Positions 35,058 through 46,138 of a DNA stretch of 64,000 nucleotides are shown here, piece by piece. The position numbers and the translations under genes were made by a program. The stretch covers positions 88,005,033-88,069,032 of the forward strand of contig CM048845.1 of the NCBI GenBank assembly GCA_026545225.1, read 5' to 3'. Below the pieces are notes generated by a model that was given only the letters and a program-made list of their open reading frames with translations, did not search any database and was not told the DNA's origin. This stretch comes from Cornus controversa. Lineage: Eukaryota; Streptophyta; Magnoliopsida; Cornales; Cornaceae. Every line of letters starts with the position of its first letter. The first letter of the stretch is position 1.

Positions 35058-36381
35058 GGGAAAATTAGATTTTGATGACCAATCTTAAACAAAATTACTC
35101 TAAAGTGACCATAAGGTCTGAAAAAGATGAATAGTCACCAAAATTAAAACTTAATTGCTGATAAGTGACCATTTGATCACTTATTGCGTAAATATCCTTC
35201 CTCTAATAAATTATTTATAATTGAACAAATTTACCCTTTACATTAATCTCAATTAAACATTTTTCTTCAAGTTGCCTATAAGCAATGGCTCTTTCAAGTT
35301 GCCTAATAAATATTTAGAAAAAACTTTTAACTAATAATTATTTATTTTTATTTTCATATATTGTATTATTTATATTCTTATATCATTCCTGGTTTTTATT
35401 GTTTATTTATAGATGATGCTAAAAGTTGTTATTTGGTGATGACAACTAGAATACTAGAGTAATAACTAGAATAAGAAACAATAATTTAGAGCGACAACAA
35501 TTAAAATAATTTTCTCATACAGTTGGATCTTGTAATGATTTTGTTTCTTTTTCATGGTGGTCTTGTTCAACTATTGGAAAAGAAATTTTTTTTTATTGAT
35601 TTTGGATAATTGATAGCATAAAAAATAAATTATTTGATAAAGCAAATCGAAATACCAATTTTTTGCATGTAATGGCGTAGCCTATGTGAATGGTGTAAAA
35701 TCTTCTTCAAATTGGAGCACTATAAATAGTACTGCATAAGCATTTGGTTCGAGGTTTTTGCATTTTTTTTCTCGAAGTCCAAGTAGAATGGCTTTTCTTT
35801 TCCTCTTGTTAGCATAAAAATTGAGAAGCAATATACTCCCAGTTTATAGTCTTAAATTTTATACTTCTCAATTTCTACACAGAGTTAGTATGAATTGAAT
35901 ACAAATAATGTTTATGATATTTGTTTTGTTGATCTAATAAAAAGAAAAAAAAAGAATTCTCATTTTTTTGTTCTCTCAAATACTTCGTAAGCAAATTTAA
36001 GCAACTCTTAACGTGTCTCAAATTTGTTATGTAACTTATTTTCCTTTCAATTATGTGTATGTTTTCAGATTATGGTAGAGAGAAAGGGAAAAGAGACAAA
36101 GATGATAAAAAAATTGCCCCATCTTTTTAATTGGTAGTCTGACTAATTAAAAAGGAAAAAAAGAGAGTGATGGACGATGAAGAAAGAGAAGATGAATTCA
36201 AGGAGTTATCATTATATTGAATGGTAATTTCGTCATCTAAATATTATTTTTAGAATGTTTAATAAATATGAAGTGTTTTTTACTCGTCAACAATTAAGTT
36301 TTAATTTGGTGACTATTATATTTTTTCAGACTTTATGGTTACTTTGTTTAGGATTGATTACCAAAATATATTTTTTCAAAA
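35058..36381. mobile_element. Element with long, imperfect inverted ends
   Basis: About 35064-35230 is an inverted copy of about 36235-36375. Matching blocks include tcttaaacaaa / tcctaaacaaag, gaccataaggtctgaaaaa / accataaagtctgaaaaa and agtcaccaaaattaaaactt / agtcaccaaattaaaactt. The interior of about 1 kb is AT-rich and non-coding. It is probably a non-autonomous DNA transposon, perhaps MULE-like because the end reads gggaaaatt. No target duplication was identified. Confidence 0.6.
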
Positions 36382-37140
36382 TTAAATGCTTTCCTATAAT
36401 AAAAGTCCTACTTTTTCATCAATCATTATACCCTTCTAGTTCTAAGTATTTACATTGATGCCATTAACAAACAAATAAAACTATTTATAAAAGAAAAATA
36501 TGGTAAGTATATAAAAGAAAAATATGTTCTCTATTTCAATTAAACATAATTAAACAATTTTAAAAATTATATAGGAAATGATTATAATAAGTATATAGAT
36601 TATTAAAAATATTTATTAGTAGGACAATATAAAAAAATATTTTAATACTTTATGTTAATAATTTTATTTGTTTGTAGATTTCACCAATGTAAATACTATA
36701 GAGCTAAAATGGTATATTCATTAATTAAAAAAATAGGACATTTATTATAAAAAAATATTTAATTTTTGTGAATGATTTCACCATCAATTGAAGCCACTCT
36801 CATATATATATATATACACATACATATGCATACACAATTACACACACAAATTCAGAGAAAAGGATGAGAAAAAAAAAAAAAAAAAGTAAAGAAGGGAAGA
36901 TAAGTGCTATTCTCAAGACAAAAATTACGGAATGCAAGGATAAAATCATTCCTTTTCGAGCAGAGATTCCGCTAGTGCATTTTGTCCCCCTCAACTTCAA
37001 TAGTTCAATGGCTCCACCAGTGTTCACTATCCACCATGTGATAATCCTTGCTTTAGGTTTAGTTTCTCTCTCCACACTTACAAACTCCAACACAATTTGG
37101 CCAACTTACTTCCCAGCGACAATCACACCGAAATCCGGCG
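36382..37140 (+). promoter_or_regulatory. Promoter and 5' leader region of the complete PERK gene
   Basis: A TA-rich stretch (about 36802-36816) and a purine-rich tract with a long A run (about 36856-36895) precede the ATG at 37141. The leader contains upstream ATGs. A frame from 36864, also entered by an ATG at 37009 (MAPPVFTIHHVIILALGLVS...), overlaps the PERK start in a different frame and ends at 37238. I cannot place the transcription start or say whether that frame is translated. Confidence 0.4.
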
Positions 37141-40100
37141 ATGTCTTCACCGCCTCCGGGAGCTTCTCCGCAACCCACTTCGTCTCCGCCGCCGTTGTTA
37201 CCAGCGGTGAACTCTACGGTTTCCCCCTCCCCGGATAACACCAGCACTCCACCCTCTCCGGCGTCACTGGTAGTCTCTCCGCCGCCGCCGCCGGGGAATG
37301 GAAGTTCGCCGATTCTTCCGCCGCCGGGATCGGCTCGTAATACTACATTGATTGCGCTTGGTGTTGGAGTTGGGCTTGGAGGGGCAATTGTGTTGATCGC
37401 TGTGGGCATTTTTGTAATTTGGTACAAGAGGAGGAAGAGACGCCAGGCCACTGTTACGCTTACACCTCCACAAGGGTCCAAAGGTGAGAATTTAAAGCTG
37501 TGTTTGTGTGTTAGAACTGTTTATGGTTGTGAAGCTTTGAGTATTAAAGCCATGTTTTTTTGGGGTTTTTTTTTTTTTTTTGGTGTTCAACACTTCAATT
37601 TATTTGCATAAACATTTGTATATGTGGATTATTATTTATTTAAAAAAGTGGGTTTGACTTGGATCTCTTTATTGGAATTGAATTGGTTAATTGTGGTTTT
37701 GAATCTTCAGACTTATTGGTTTTTTAAAAGAATTGTTTATAATACACTAGCAACTTAAAACTGTAAAATTTCCTTCATCCCCACCTCTCCACAGATCCTA
37801 ATAAAATTTATAAGTTTTTGAGTAATATTTTTTGGGGATGTTGTAAGTACATATCTCTGACCCTGGTGAAGTCCTGAAAATGTGTTTTTTATGATAGAAG
37901 TTGCAAGTAGGAACCCATTTATTTTAAAAAGTTAAGCTTAGCAGGACCCAGTTGACCAGGATGACATGTTTCATCTGGTTGTAAAAATCACAATTGGATG
38001 AAAACTGCCATTTATTTTATGAGTGGATAATGAACATTTTGAGAAGTTCTCCAGGCTCAGTTTCCTGCATAAACACAACTTCTGAATGTCATATAGGTTT
38101 TCCATGAAGGAATATACGCTTAAGCACTATTTAAATTCAATAGGTATTGGGTTGATGAATCTGTGGAGCCTGATAGCTCACTCAAGTGTGGGTGTACCAC
38201 CTTACCGGGTGAGATGGTCAGGTTTAGTATCCTAAACTGAAATAAGTCGACTCTTGTTCGGGTTACTGAAATGAACCAAACCAATGGATCTCAATTGAGC
38301 ACAATATTTGTCAGGATGATCTTAGAAATGATTGTTTATTTGAAACTAGTTCGGCCCATGGTCTAGATGTACTTTTTCCTCTGCAACATTGCTACTTTAT
38401 TGTAATGATTGACTTTTTTTTTTTGCTTTCTCCAGGGGATCATTTTGGTGGCCCACGTCAGCATTGGCAACAGAGTGCTCCTCCACCAACAGATAATATG
38501 GTTGGAATGCTGCCAAAACCCACTCCTCCCCCAGGCATTGTATCACAACTATCTCCAGCGTCTGTTTCCACTCCCCCACCACCACCTTCAGTGGACAGCA
38601 GTTTGAGCTCTGAAAAGGCACACCCAGAACCATCTGCTGGTATTCTATTTGGTTTCTCAAAGACCACTTTCACATACGAAGAATTAGCACTGGCAACAAA
38701 TGGTTTCTCCAAAGCCAACCTTCTTGGGCAGGGTGGCTTTGGATATGTTCATAAAGGAGTCCTTCCAAATGGGAAAGAGGTTGCAGTTAAGCAGCTAAAA
38801 GTTGGAAGTGGGCAAGGGGAGCGTGAATTTCAGGCTGAGGTCGAGATTATTAGTCGTGTTCACCACAAGCACCTAGTTTCTCTGGTTGGATACTGCATTT
38901 CTGGGGTTCAGAGAATGCTGGTTTATGAGTTTGTTCCAAACAACACGATGGAGTTTCATTTGCATGGTGAGTCCTTAGTGTGATTACATAAGTTGCTTCA
39001 TCGCCACGGTGTCACCAACCATAATATGGTGGAGAGAAATTGATCTTGTGCAACATTTAAACATAAAAAAATAAAAAAATTGATCTGATTAACCAGAAAA
39101 TTCTTAATATTTTTGTGGTTTTTGTACTTGTTTTGACTGCATATGTGTGTGTGTGTATATATATATGTATATTTTCGGAATCTTATATAGGAGAACAGGA
39201 AGACTTGTTAATTTTAAAATCTTAGTCTGGAGTAGGAAAAAAAATTTCTAGTTTATCTATCAAGCATGTGAACTAGGGAAGCTAATAGGGTGGTGTAGAG
39301 AATGGCAGAGTTGGGCCATTATCATCCCGATCGGGGTTGGTATTGTGGGATAAAACCTGGTTAATTCCCTTAGGTGAATGACCTTTTTGGTTCATCTTCT
39401 CCTGGATCTGCTTAATGTGCTTTGTTTTATTTTCATTTTTTCATTTAATGGTGGTGCTTTTGGGTATTTATTAGCTGTAGTTCAGGAATCATCTCATTTT
39501 TTTCATTACTTAAACAAGTATACATTATCATCTTTACCATCGTAGTGATACATGCTTCATTCAGCAGCGCTACTGCACTTCTTTATCTGATTCTTACTTC
39601 AACATAGCCATCAGACTATCTCATTCCCTTTTTCTTCTGGGCATTTTTTTTTCTTTTGCTTGTATTTTTAAAATATAAGAAAAGAACTTATGCTGATTTC
39701 AGCTTTTGTTTTCCTAGTGTTCCATCTCTCTAGGCACCATATGCATGTTGGAAGGCCATCGAAACCCTCCAAATCGTATATTTTAGGAATATTACTTTGT
39801 AACACCATGTTTCAATGTCCAAAACCCTTTGTTTTCATCTCTAATTTTATAAGTACAATCTCATGAGAGAAAATTAACATTGCAGGGAAGGGGATACCTT
39901 CTATAAACTGGGAAACTAGGATGAAAATTGCTTTAGGCACTGCAAAAGGATTGGCATATTTACACGAGGATTGTGAGTTCCCAGTGCTTACTGTTTTCAA
40001 TTATAACCATATAAATTTCTTTTAATTAATATTTTAGGTTTGGCATCAGAGACTCAATCATCTTGAAATGTACCATATCTACAGGTCAGCCCAAGATCAT

Positions 40101-43100
40101 ACACCGTGACATCAAGGCTGCAAATATTCTTCTTGATTATGATTTTGAGGCAAAGGTAGGAACCATAGAATAATATACATTAATTTGTAAATTAAAGCTA
40201 ATTTTACAATTTAATATGTGTTTGAGATTTTTTTTGGGAACTTCTGATATTTATTCGCAAAAGTCGATTTCAATGATGCATGTCGTATATACTACTTTCT
40301 TTTTGTTCCTTCGGTTTATATTATTTGAATTTTTTTGGGGGGTAGGGCAGGGACAAATGCTCAGTGCAATGATAAAAGTTGGGGCTAAAAGCATAGATGG
40401 GGGTTTGAGTATGGGAGTGGTCACTTGGTGAAAAGTAATACCGAAGGTGTATCTCCAGTCTTTCCGACTCTACCAGTACTCAGTAATGGCCTTTTATTTT
40501 TATTTTCTTTGTGGGGTTTGGTGGGGGGGGGGGGGGGGGGGGGGGTGGGGGGGGGTGTGGGAGGGTTTAATAGAATCTAATTTAAGATTTGAGTAGATAA
40601 ACCAGTTTATTCTCCTGCTATTCATCATGCCATCTGAGCTAGAGCTTATTGGTTTTGAACCCCCCTTCCTTACAACTTAACCACGTGGTTCTGGAAAATT
40701 TAATGCACATGCTTTAGAATTTTGCTTGTTCATCTTTCTCAAATAGTTTATTTTTAATGGATACACAAGTTTTATTGAAGAGTAAAGACCAAAGTCCTGG
40801 AACACAAGAGGTATATACCAAAGAAACAAAAACAACCAGATCAAGGAGTGAAGTACAGGTTTTGTGAAAGGTCTGAGTCGAACTCTACAACAAGTAGATC
40901 ATGAAGTCTTGTTGTTAAATGCACGTTTTAGACCCCATGCAAAGACGTACAAAATTTTTCTTTTTAATCTGGTGCTCAAACTGCCCTTATTTATTTATTT
41001 TTACTTCTGTTAATTAATATGTATGCTTGAATCCTTGTTCAGGTGTCTGATTTTGGTCTTGCTAGGTTCAATTCTGATACTGATACTCATGTCTCCACCC
41101 GCGTAATGGGAACTTTTGGGTAAGACTTTTTTCTTCCCCTTATTTGTTCACTGAAAACATCTTTCGTATTGCCTTGACAATGGTCTTGGAGTAGCTGATG
41201 TTTTAAAAGGAGCATTTGACCTGATGTAATTCTTTCTGTTTTTAAGAGAAAATCAAGTTGATATTATATATCTTTTCTTTCATATGCATATTCACTACTT
41301 GCAGTTATTTAGCGCCAGAGTATGCACTTACTGGGAAACTGACTGATAAGTCGGATGTCTTCTCCTTTGGGGTCATGCTTCTAGAGTTAATCACTGGACG
41401 CCGGCCTATCGATAAAGCTGAATTGTACATGGATGATAATATAGTGGACTGGGTGAGTTTTCCATTTTATCGCTGGTACAATATTCTCTTAACCATTAAA
41501 CATATTTGAAAATGTTGGAAGTAGTCCATCTTATGTGCCCTTGAGCAATTTTTGAGTAATTTTAAATGTGAGGATTATTGTAGCTAAGAATGCTGATAGC
41601 TGAAGTGGAGCTTTGTGCCATTGGTCTTCTGTATCTTAGGTGTTCTGAGCTGAGAGCAGTGAATATTTGATTTGCTGAGTTCAGGTGGTGTATTAATAAA
41701 TTAATATTTCTTTGTATTGGCAAAAGCCACAAGGAACAACATGGTAACTGATGATTTAACAAAATACAGTACCATAAATAGAGCTGAAATACAAAAATGT
41801 AATTTGTGTAGCAGATGTCAAAGGTCGGCTAATATCTTGTTGGGCATAGATTTTTTTGTTCATTTCCTTCTGTGCATATCAGATTTTAGAGACACTGCCT
41901 CTATATATTAAAGCCATTACCCTATATTGGTCCAGTCATTGTGGTGTGTGTTGAAGGGGGCACTGATTATAAACTGATCTCTGGTTATATTTCCACGAAG
42001 TGGCTGCCCTTAAGAGTCTTGTACTCAAAGCTGCACTCCCATGCTTGACTGCCCGGGTTTTTCCAACCAAGCATTTGTCCCCACACGGACTCCATGTATC
42101 AAAAGACAACTTAATGGAATTTGGCCTTTTGTATGTAGGCCTGTGCATTCATGTTTAATGTAGTCTCTCTCTCTCTCTCTCATCCTCACCCACACGCACG
42201 CACACACACACACACAACAACAACAACAATTGGAGATTCTTGTTTAAAAAACTCCATGAAGTGGCTGTCCTTAGACTCAGCTGCGCTCCCATGATTGACT
42301 GCCCGAGTTTTTCCAACCAAGCACTTGTCCCTATATGGACTCCATGTATCAAAAGACAACTTAATGGAAGTGCAGAAACGATGTCATGTAGGCCTTTTGT
42401 ATGTAGGCCTGCGCATTGTCACGGACTTAGAGTTTCCTAAGCACCCGTGCGGCCTTAGACACTTTCAAGCGCCCTTGAAGTGCTAAGTCAGCCTATCCGA
42501 ATTGCTAGCTTAGTAAAGACTAAAGCTAGACAAATGAAGAAAGAGAAGTTAGGCAAAGTGAGCAAGAGAGAGTTTGAGAGAATGTAGAGAACTTGTATTG
42601 CACTTGAGAAATCTTACAAAGCTTGGTAGCTTGGGTGAGGAGCAAATGAACTCCCACCTCCTTATATAGGCACTTGGCCTTACAATGAATGGCTAGGATA
42701 TGTACAAGTGTCAACAATCTAATGGTTAGGAGAATTCTAGAATAGGTTTCTAGAAAGCTCCATAGAAATATCTCTACAATGCTAGGTATCTCTAGAAACT
42801 TCTATACAATACTAGAGTGTCCTATACAATTCTAGAATACTCCATATAAATCTAGAAAGTTCTAGAAAATACTAGAGAACTCCACACAAGTCTAGAGAGT
42901 TCCACACAATTCTAGAATGTTCCACACAATTCTAGAGAATTCCGGAAGAATCCACACTTGTGTAGAAAAGTCTAGAATGTTCCGGAAGCTTCCTCCATGC
43001 AGACTCTTATGTCATCGTTCTGTTGTGCGCGCGCGTGGCGACTGTGTGGCATAGCTTCTAACTGCGGGACGTGACAGCATGCATGGTTAATGTAGTCACT

Positions 43101-44911
43101 ACCTCTCTCTCTCAGAGATTATTGTTTAAAAAACTCCATGAAGTGGCTACCCTTAGACTCAGCTGTGCTCCCATGATTGACTGCCCGAGTTTTTACAACC
43201 AAGCACTTGTCCCTATATGGACTCCATGTATCAAAAGACAACTTAATGGAAGTGCAGAAACAATATCATGTAGACCTTTTGTATGTAGGCCTGTGCATGC
43301 ATGTTTAATGTAGTCACTACCTACCCCCACCCCCAACACACACACACAACAATTGGAGATTCTTGCTTAAAAATTCTAGTAACATGTGAAGATGACACGT
43401 ATTATGATGAAATTTTTAGGCAAGGCCTTTGATGACAGAAGCTTTGGAAAACGGCAACTTCGATACTCTTGTAGATCCAAGATTGCAGAAGGATTATGAC
43501 TCCATTGAGATGGCTCGAATGGTTGCTTGTGCTGCTGTTTGCGTACGTCATTTGGCACGACGTAGGCCACGAATGAGCCAGGTATCTCTGCTTGTTCCAT
43601 TTGCTAACCATGTCTCTCCATTCAATTAAATAAATCCTGATTTAGAGTTTAATAGGTCACACATTTTTTAGACATGAACTGTAGGGCTCTCATATCAGTA
43701 TCATTTACTTTAGGCCTGTTTGAATGTCTGAACGCTACAATTCCATCATCCAGAATGGGGCCACTAAAGAAATTTGAAGCGATCACCAAAATTTTTGGTG
43801 CAGATCAGTTATAGGATTTTTAGAAAATCCTTAATTTCAACTCCTACCATTTGTAAGGATATTCACGTTCTTGATAATGACAGGCTTTTACGTAAAACTA
43901 TATAGAAAGCATGACAGGACAATCAAGTTTCCATGAGGTGCCAAATGCGCCTGATGGAGATCAGTGGCAGCAACCTTCAAAGTTCTATAAAAGGCATGGA
44001 AAGACCTAAGCCCTGATTTGACATATGCTAGATGATGTGTGGCCCACTTGAAGTCTTGAATAATTGGAGTTTTGGTTGCATCATCTATGAGTTTGGTGGA
44101 CATTATGATGCAAGTAACCAGAAGTCTTTATTTGCTTTTATTTTGGTACTGAGTTAAGAATTTGAAGAGTTGCGAGTCATTTGACTCACCTCCATTATGA
44201 TGCAAGTCAAAAAGGCATGAGCTAAGAGTTTGGTCTCATGGACTACCTCCGTTTAAGTCAAATAGTCATGATAGAATTCCTTTCTTTTTGATTTTATATT
44301 TTACATCTCTACCATCAAACCTCGAACACCAACCCTGATTGCCTAAATTTCCATTCAAGTTCAGTGATTTGTGCCGCCTCTTGAAGTCCTACATCAGCGC
44401 CCTTATTCTTTCTTCTTTCTGTGATTGACAAAATTTTCCAGAACCTTTTTTTGTGTTCCAATACTACAGGTTTTGATGAAATTGAAAGATAATAGTTCTA
44501 ATCTCACCAAAAGCGTATTAGATTCTACAAATTAAATCTGATATTTTTCATGCCCGCAAAACGCTTTTGATGCAGGTAGTCCGAGCTTTGGAAGGAAACA
44601 TGTCTCTAGATGAACTAAATGAAGGTATTAGACCTGGACACAGCACCGTCTACAGTTACCATGGGAGCTCGGATTATGATACTGCCCAGTACAAGGAGGA
44701 TTTGAAGAAGTTCAGGCAGATGGCATTAGAAACCCAAGAGCACAATGCTAGTGAATGCAGTGGCCCCACCAGTGAGTTTGGTCTGCACCCATCTGGCTCA
44801 AGCAGTGAAGGTCAACAAACTACTCAAGAGACGGGCTCAAGCCGTGAAGGTCAACAATCTACTGGATTTGGAAATGAGAAAAATGAAGAAAAACTAGGTG
44901 AAACTTCTTGA
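37141..44911 (+). CDS. Proline-rich extensin-like receptor kinase (PERK), complete
   Basis: Eight exons: 37141-37483, 38436-38966, 39886-39972, 40085-40155, 41043-41119, 41305-41452, 43420-43581 and 44576-44911. All introns are GT-AG with consistent phases, giving 584 codons. The start [18 protein letters not shown] is typical of PERKs. Residues 1-65 form a Pro/Ser-rich extracellular part, 68-93 a membrane helix followed by KRRKRR, then a cytosolic Pro-rich linker. The kinase begins near [14 protein letters not shown]: Gly loop GQGGFGYV 212-219, Lys233, HRD 327-329, DFG 347-349, APE 373-375. All catalytic residues are present, so an active Ser/Thr kinase is expected. It has Gln at 322 where P1 and most PERKs have His (CHPKIIHRD). 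PERKs sit in the plasma membrane and bind or sense the cell wall. It is the intact member of the local PERK cluster and shorter than many PERKs because the ectodomain is short. Confidence 0.92.
40350..40510 (+). mobile_element. Possible SINE in PERK intron 4
   Basis: The order gctcagtgcaatgataaaag (box A-like) then gggtttgagtatgggagtgg (box B-like) followed by a short body and T-rich end is SINE-like. No target duplication was verified, so this is tentative. Confidence 0.35.
40523..40555 (+). repeat. Long G-run in PERK intron 4
   Basis: Twenty-three consecutive G, one T, then nine G on the coding strand of the intron. It could form G-quadruplexes in the pre-mRNA. The exact length may be a sequencing artefact, since homopolymers are error-prone. 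Confidence 0.8.
41980..43330 (+). repeat. Three-unit repeat in PERK intron 6
   Basis: Three copies of a block of about 180 bp share ccatgaagtggctg, ttgactgcccg, ttccaaccaagca, tggactccatgtatcaaaag and gtaggcctg..catg. They start near 41993, 42250 and 43134 and each is followed by a CT or CA microsatellite. The second is split by the solo LTR at 42417-43076. The unit itself looks like a dispersed repeat that multiplied locally; its origin is not recognised. Confidence 0.8.
42417..43076. mobile_element. Solo LTR in PERK intron 6
   Basis: 660 bp beginning TGTCACGGACTT and ending GGGACGTGACA, with gcat on both sides. The neighbouring intron repeats show the uninterrupted form of the site (gcctgtgcatgcatg), which supports insertion here. 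The interior contains a decayed array of ctagaa/ttccacacaattctagaa units (about 42730-42985) and an A/G-rich tract. There is no coding interior, so it is a solo LTR fossil; superfamily not determined. Confidence 0.7.
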
Positions 44912-45224
44912 AAACAGAATACATTATGAGTAAAGAAAATTAGATAGAAATTCTTTCGGAGAATATGTTGGCATCAAAAAGAAGGTTGGGAATTCCATGT
45001 GATGCTGAGTTTAGTAAGAAGAAAATATCAGCTTTTATTTCTTATTTTCAGAACATGCTCAAAAGTTTATGCTTAATGTAAAGAATTTGATTGAAGTCGA
45101 AATTATTAATTTATATTATTTTAATCTTTACAATTCATGTGCTTAATTCAAACCATTTTTGAGATATTAGGGTTTGACTCGCCACAACCAAATTAGATTA
45201 TGAAAATGAAATCTAAGGGATTGC
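44912..45224 (+). other. PERK 3' UTR and flank
   Basis: The 3' flank contains aacatgctcaaaag and aatgtaaagaatttgattg at about 45053-45095, matching the 3' flanks of P1 (aacatgctcaaa at 4269) and P2. The transcript end is not visible as a clear polyadenylation signal. Confidence 0.4.
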
Positions 45225-45302
45225 ATGCATGGAAACATTTCTCTAGATGATTTAAATGAAGGTCAAGGACAAGGACACTCTGCAGTTACCATGAGAGCTT
45301 CT
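45225..45302 (+). pseudogene. Relic of a PERK last exon
   Basis: The sequence ggaaacatttctctagatga, followed by a match to tttaaatgaaggt and cagttaccatgagagct, aligns with the start of PERK exon 8 at 44591-44671. The remainder is lost and the frame is broken. It lies about 300 bp downstream of the complete gene and shows that another PERK 3' end once stood here. Confidence 0.7.
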
Positions 45303-45950
45303 TGTGGTTCAGTGATATTTTCTCGATCTTTCAAAATGAAAGTAGAGGATTTGAGTCTCTCCAATAGTAAAAAAAGAAGAAACAAGTGTAGAGTAATTTT
45401 ATAGAAGTTGAATATATAATTTTTGTTTCTTTCCGTGACTAGTATAAAAATATTTTCGGCCTAAGTTGATTGGAATTTGGAGGAGCAGCCTAAGAATTTG
45501 GCCAAGGAGTTTAGAAAAGTTCAAATTGTTCAATGTCGGTTATATAATTCGACCATATATAATGGAAAAATTAAAATCATGTTATATAATGAATAAATCG
45601 ATATTTGATACCTTCAGATAGTAAATTAACTGGTACATTGGTGAAATGCTATCTTGACGTTCTTTGACTCCACAACTTTATCGTCTTTTTACAAATTATA
45701 TAATTTATGTAATTCCTTAAGAAATTGTATGTATAATTTTAGTTTAATATATAAATCTTAATTTCTATGTATGTTACAAATTTGAGTCGAATTTGAATAT
45801 TAACTTATTTTCAGTGAATTTGAACTCACTCTTATAATAATTATATATGTAAAATTCAAACTCAAACTCGAGAATCAATTACATAAAGAGAAATTTGACA
45901 TTTGTATTTTGAGAGTTTTTTCACAACTTGATTTCAAAAAAGCTTATTAT
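45303..45950. other. Intergenic, no clear feature
   Basis: AT-rich non-coding sequence between the PERK relic and a SINE. No gene is seen. Confidence 0.3.
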
Positions 45951-45969
45951 GACCGATCTTTAATTTAAA

Positions 45970-46125
45970 TTTTTTTTTTTTTTACGGTGACAAATAATTC
46001 CCGCAATGTTTTTGAGAGACTCAAACTCTCTATCTTTCACTTCACAAAAAATTCCCGCAATATTTTTGAGAGACTTAAACTTTCTACCTTTCACTTTAAA
46101 AGAAGAAAAGATACCACTAGCCAAT
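45970..46125 (-). mobile_element. SINE with internal 54-bp duplication
   Basis: Minus strand: ttggctagtggtatc (box A-like), aaagtgaaaggtag then aagtttaagtctctc (box B-like), and an A-tail (plus-strand T run 45970-45983). It is the same family style as 31391-31502. The 3' half with the box B-like segment is duplicated in tandem (attcccgcaat at 45997 and 46051). The flanks gaccgatctttaattt and gaccttaattt suggest a partly decayed target duplication. Confidence 0.65.
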
Positions 46126-46138
46126 AGACCTTAATTTT

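Noticed and set aside
37059-37481. 140-codon minus-strand frame, Gly- and Glu-rich, opposite PERK exon 1
   Set aside because: It is the antisense shadow of the GC-rich, proline-coding exon 1; there is no independent domain or promoter signal.
38458-38718. Minus-strand frame opposite PERK exon 2
   Set aside because: Antisense shadow of coding sequence with no family similarity recognised.
43888-44103. Frames in PERK intron 7 on both strands
   Set aside because: They are short, carry no recognisable motif and sit between two certain exons; possibly old repeat sequence.
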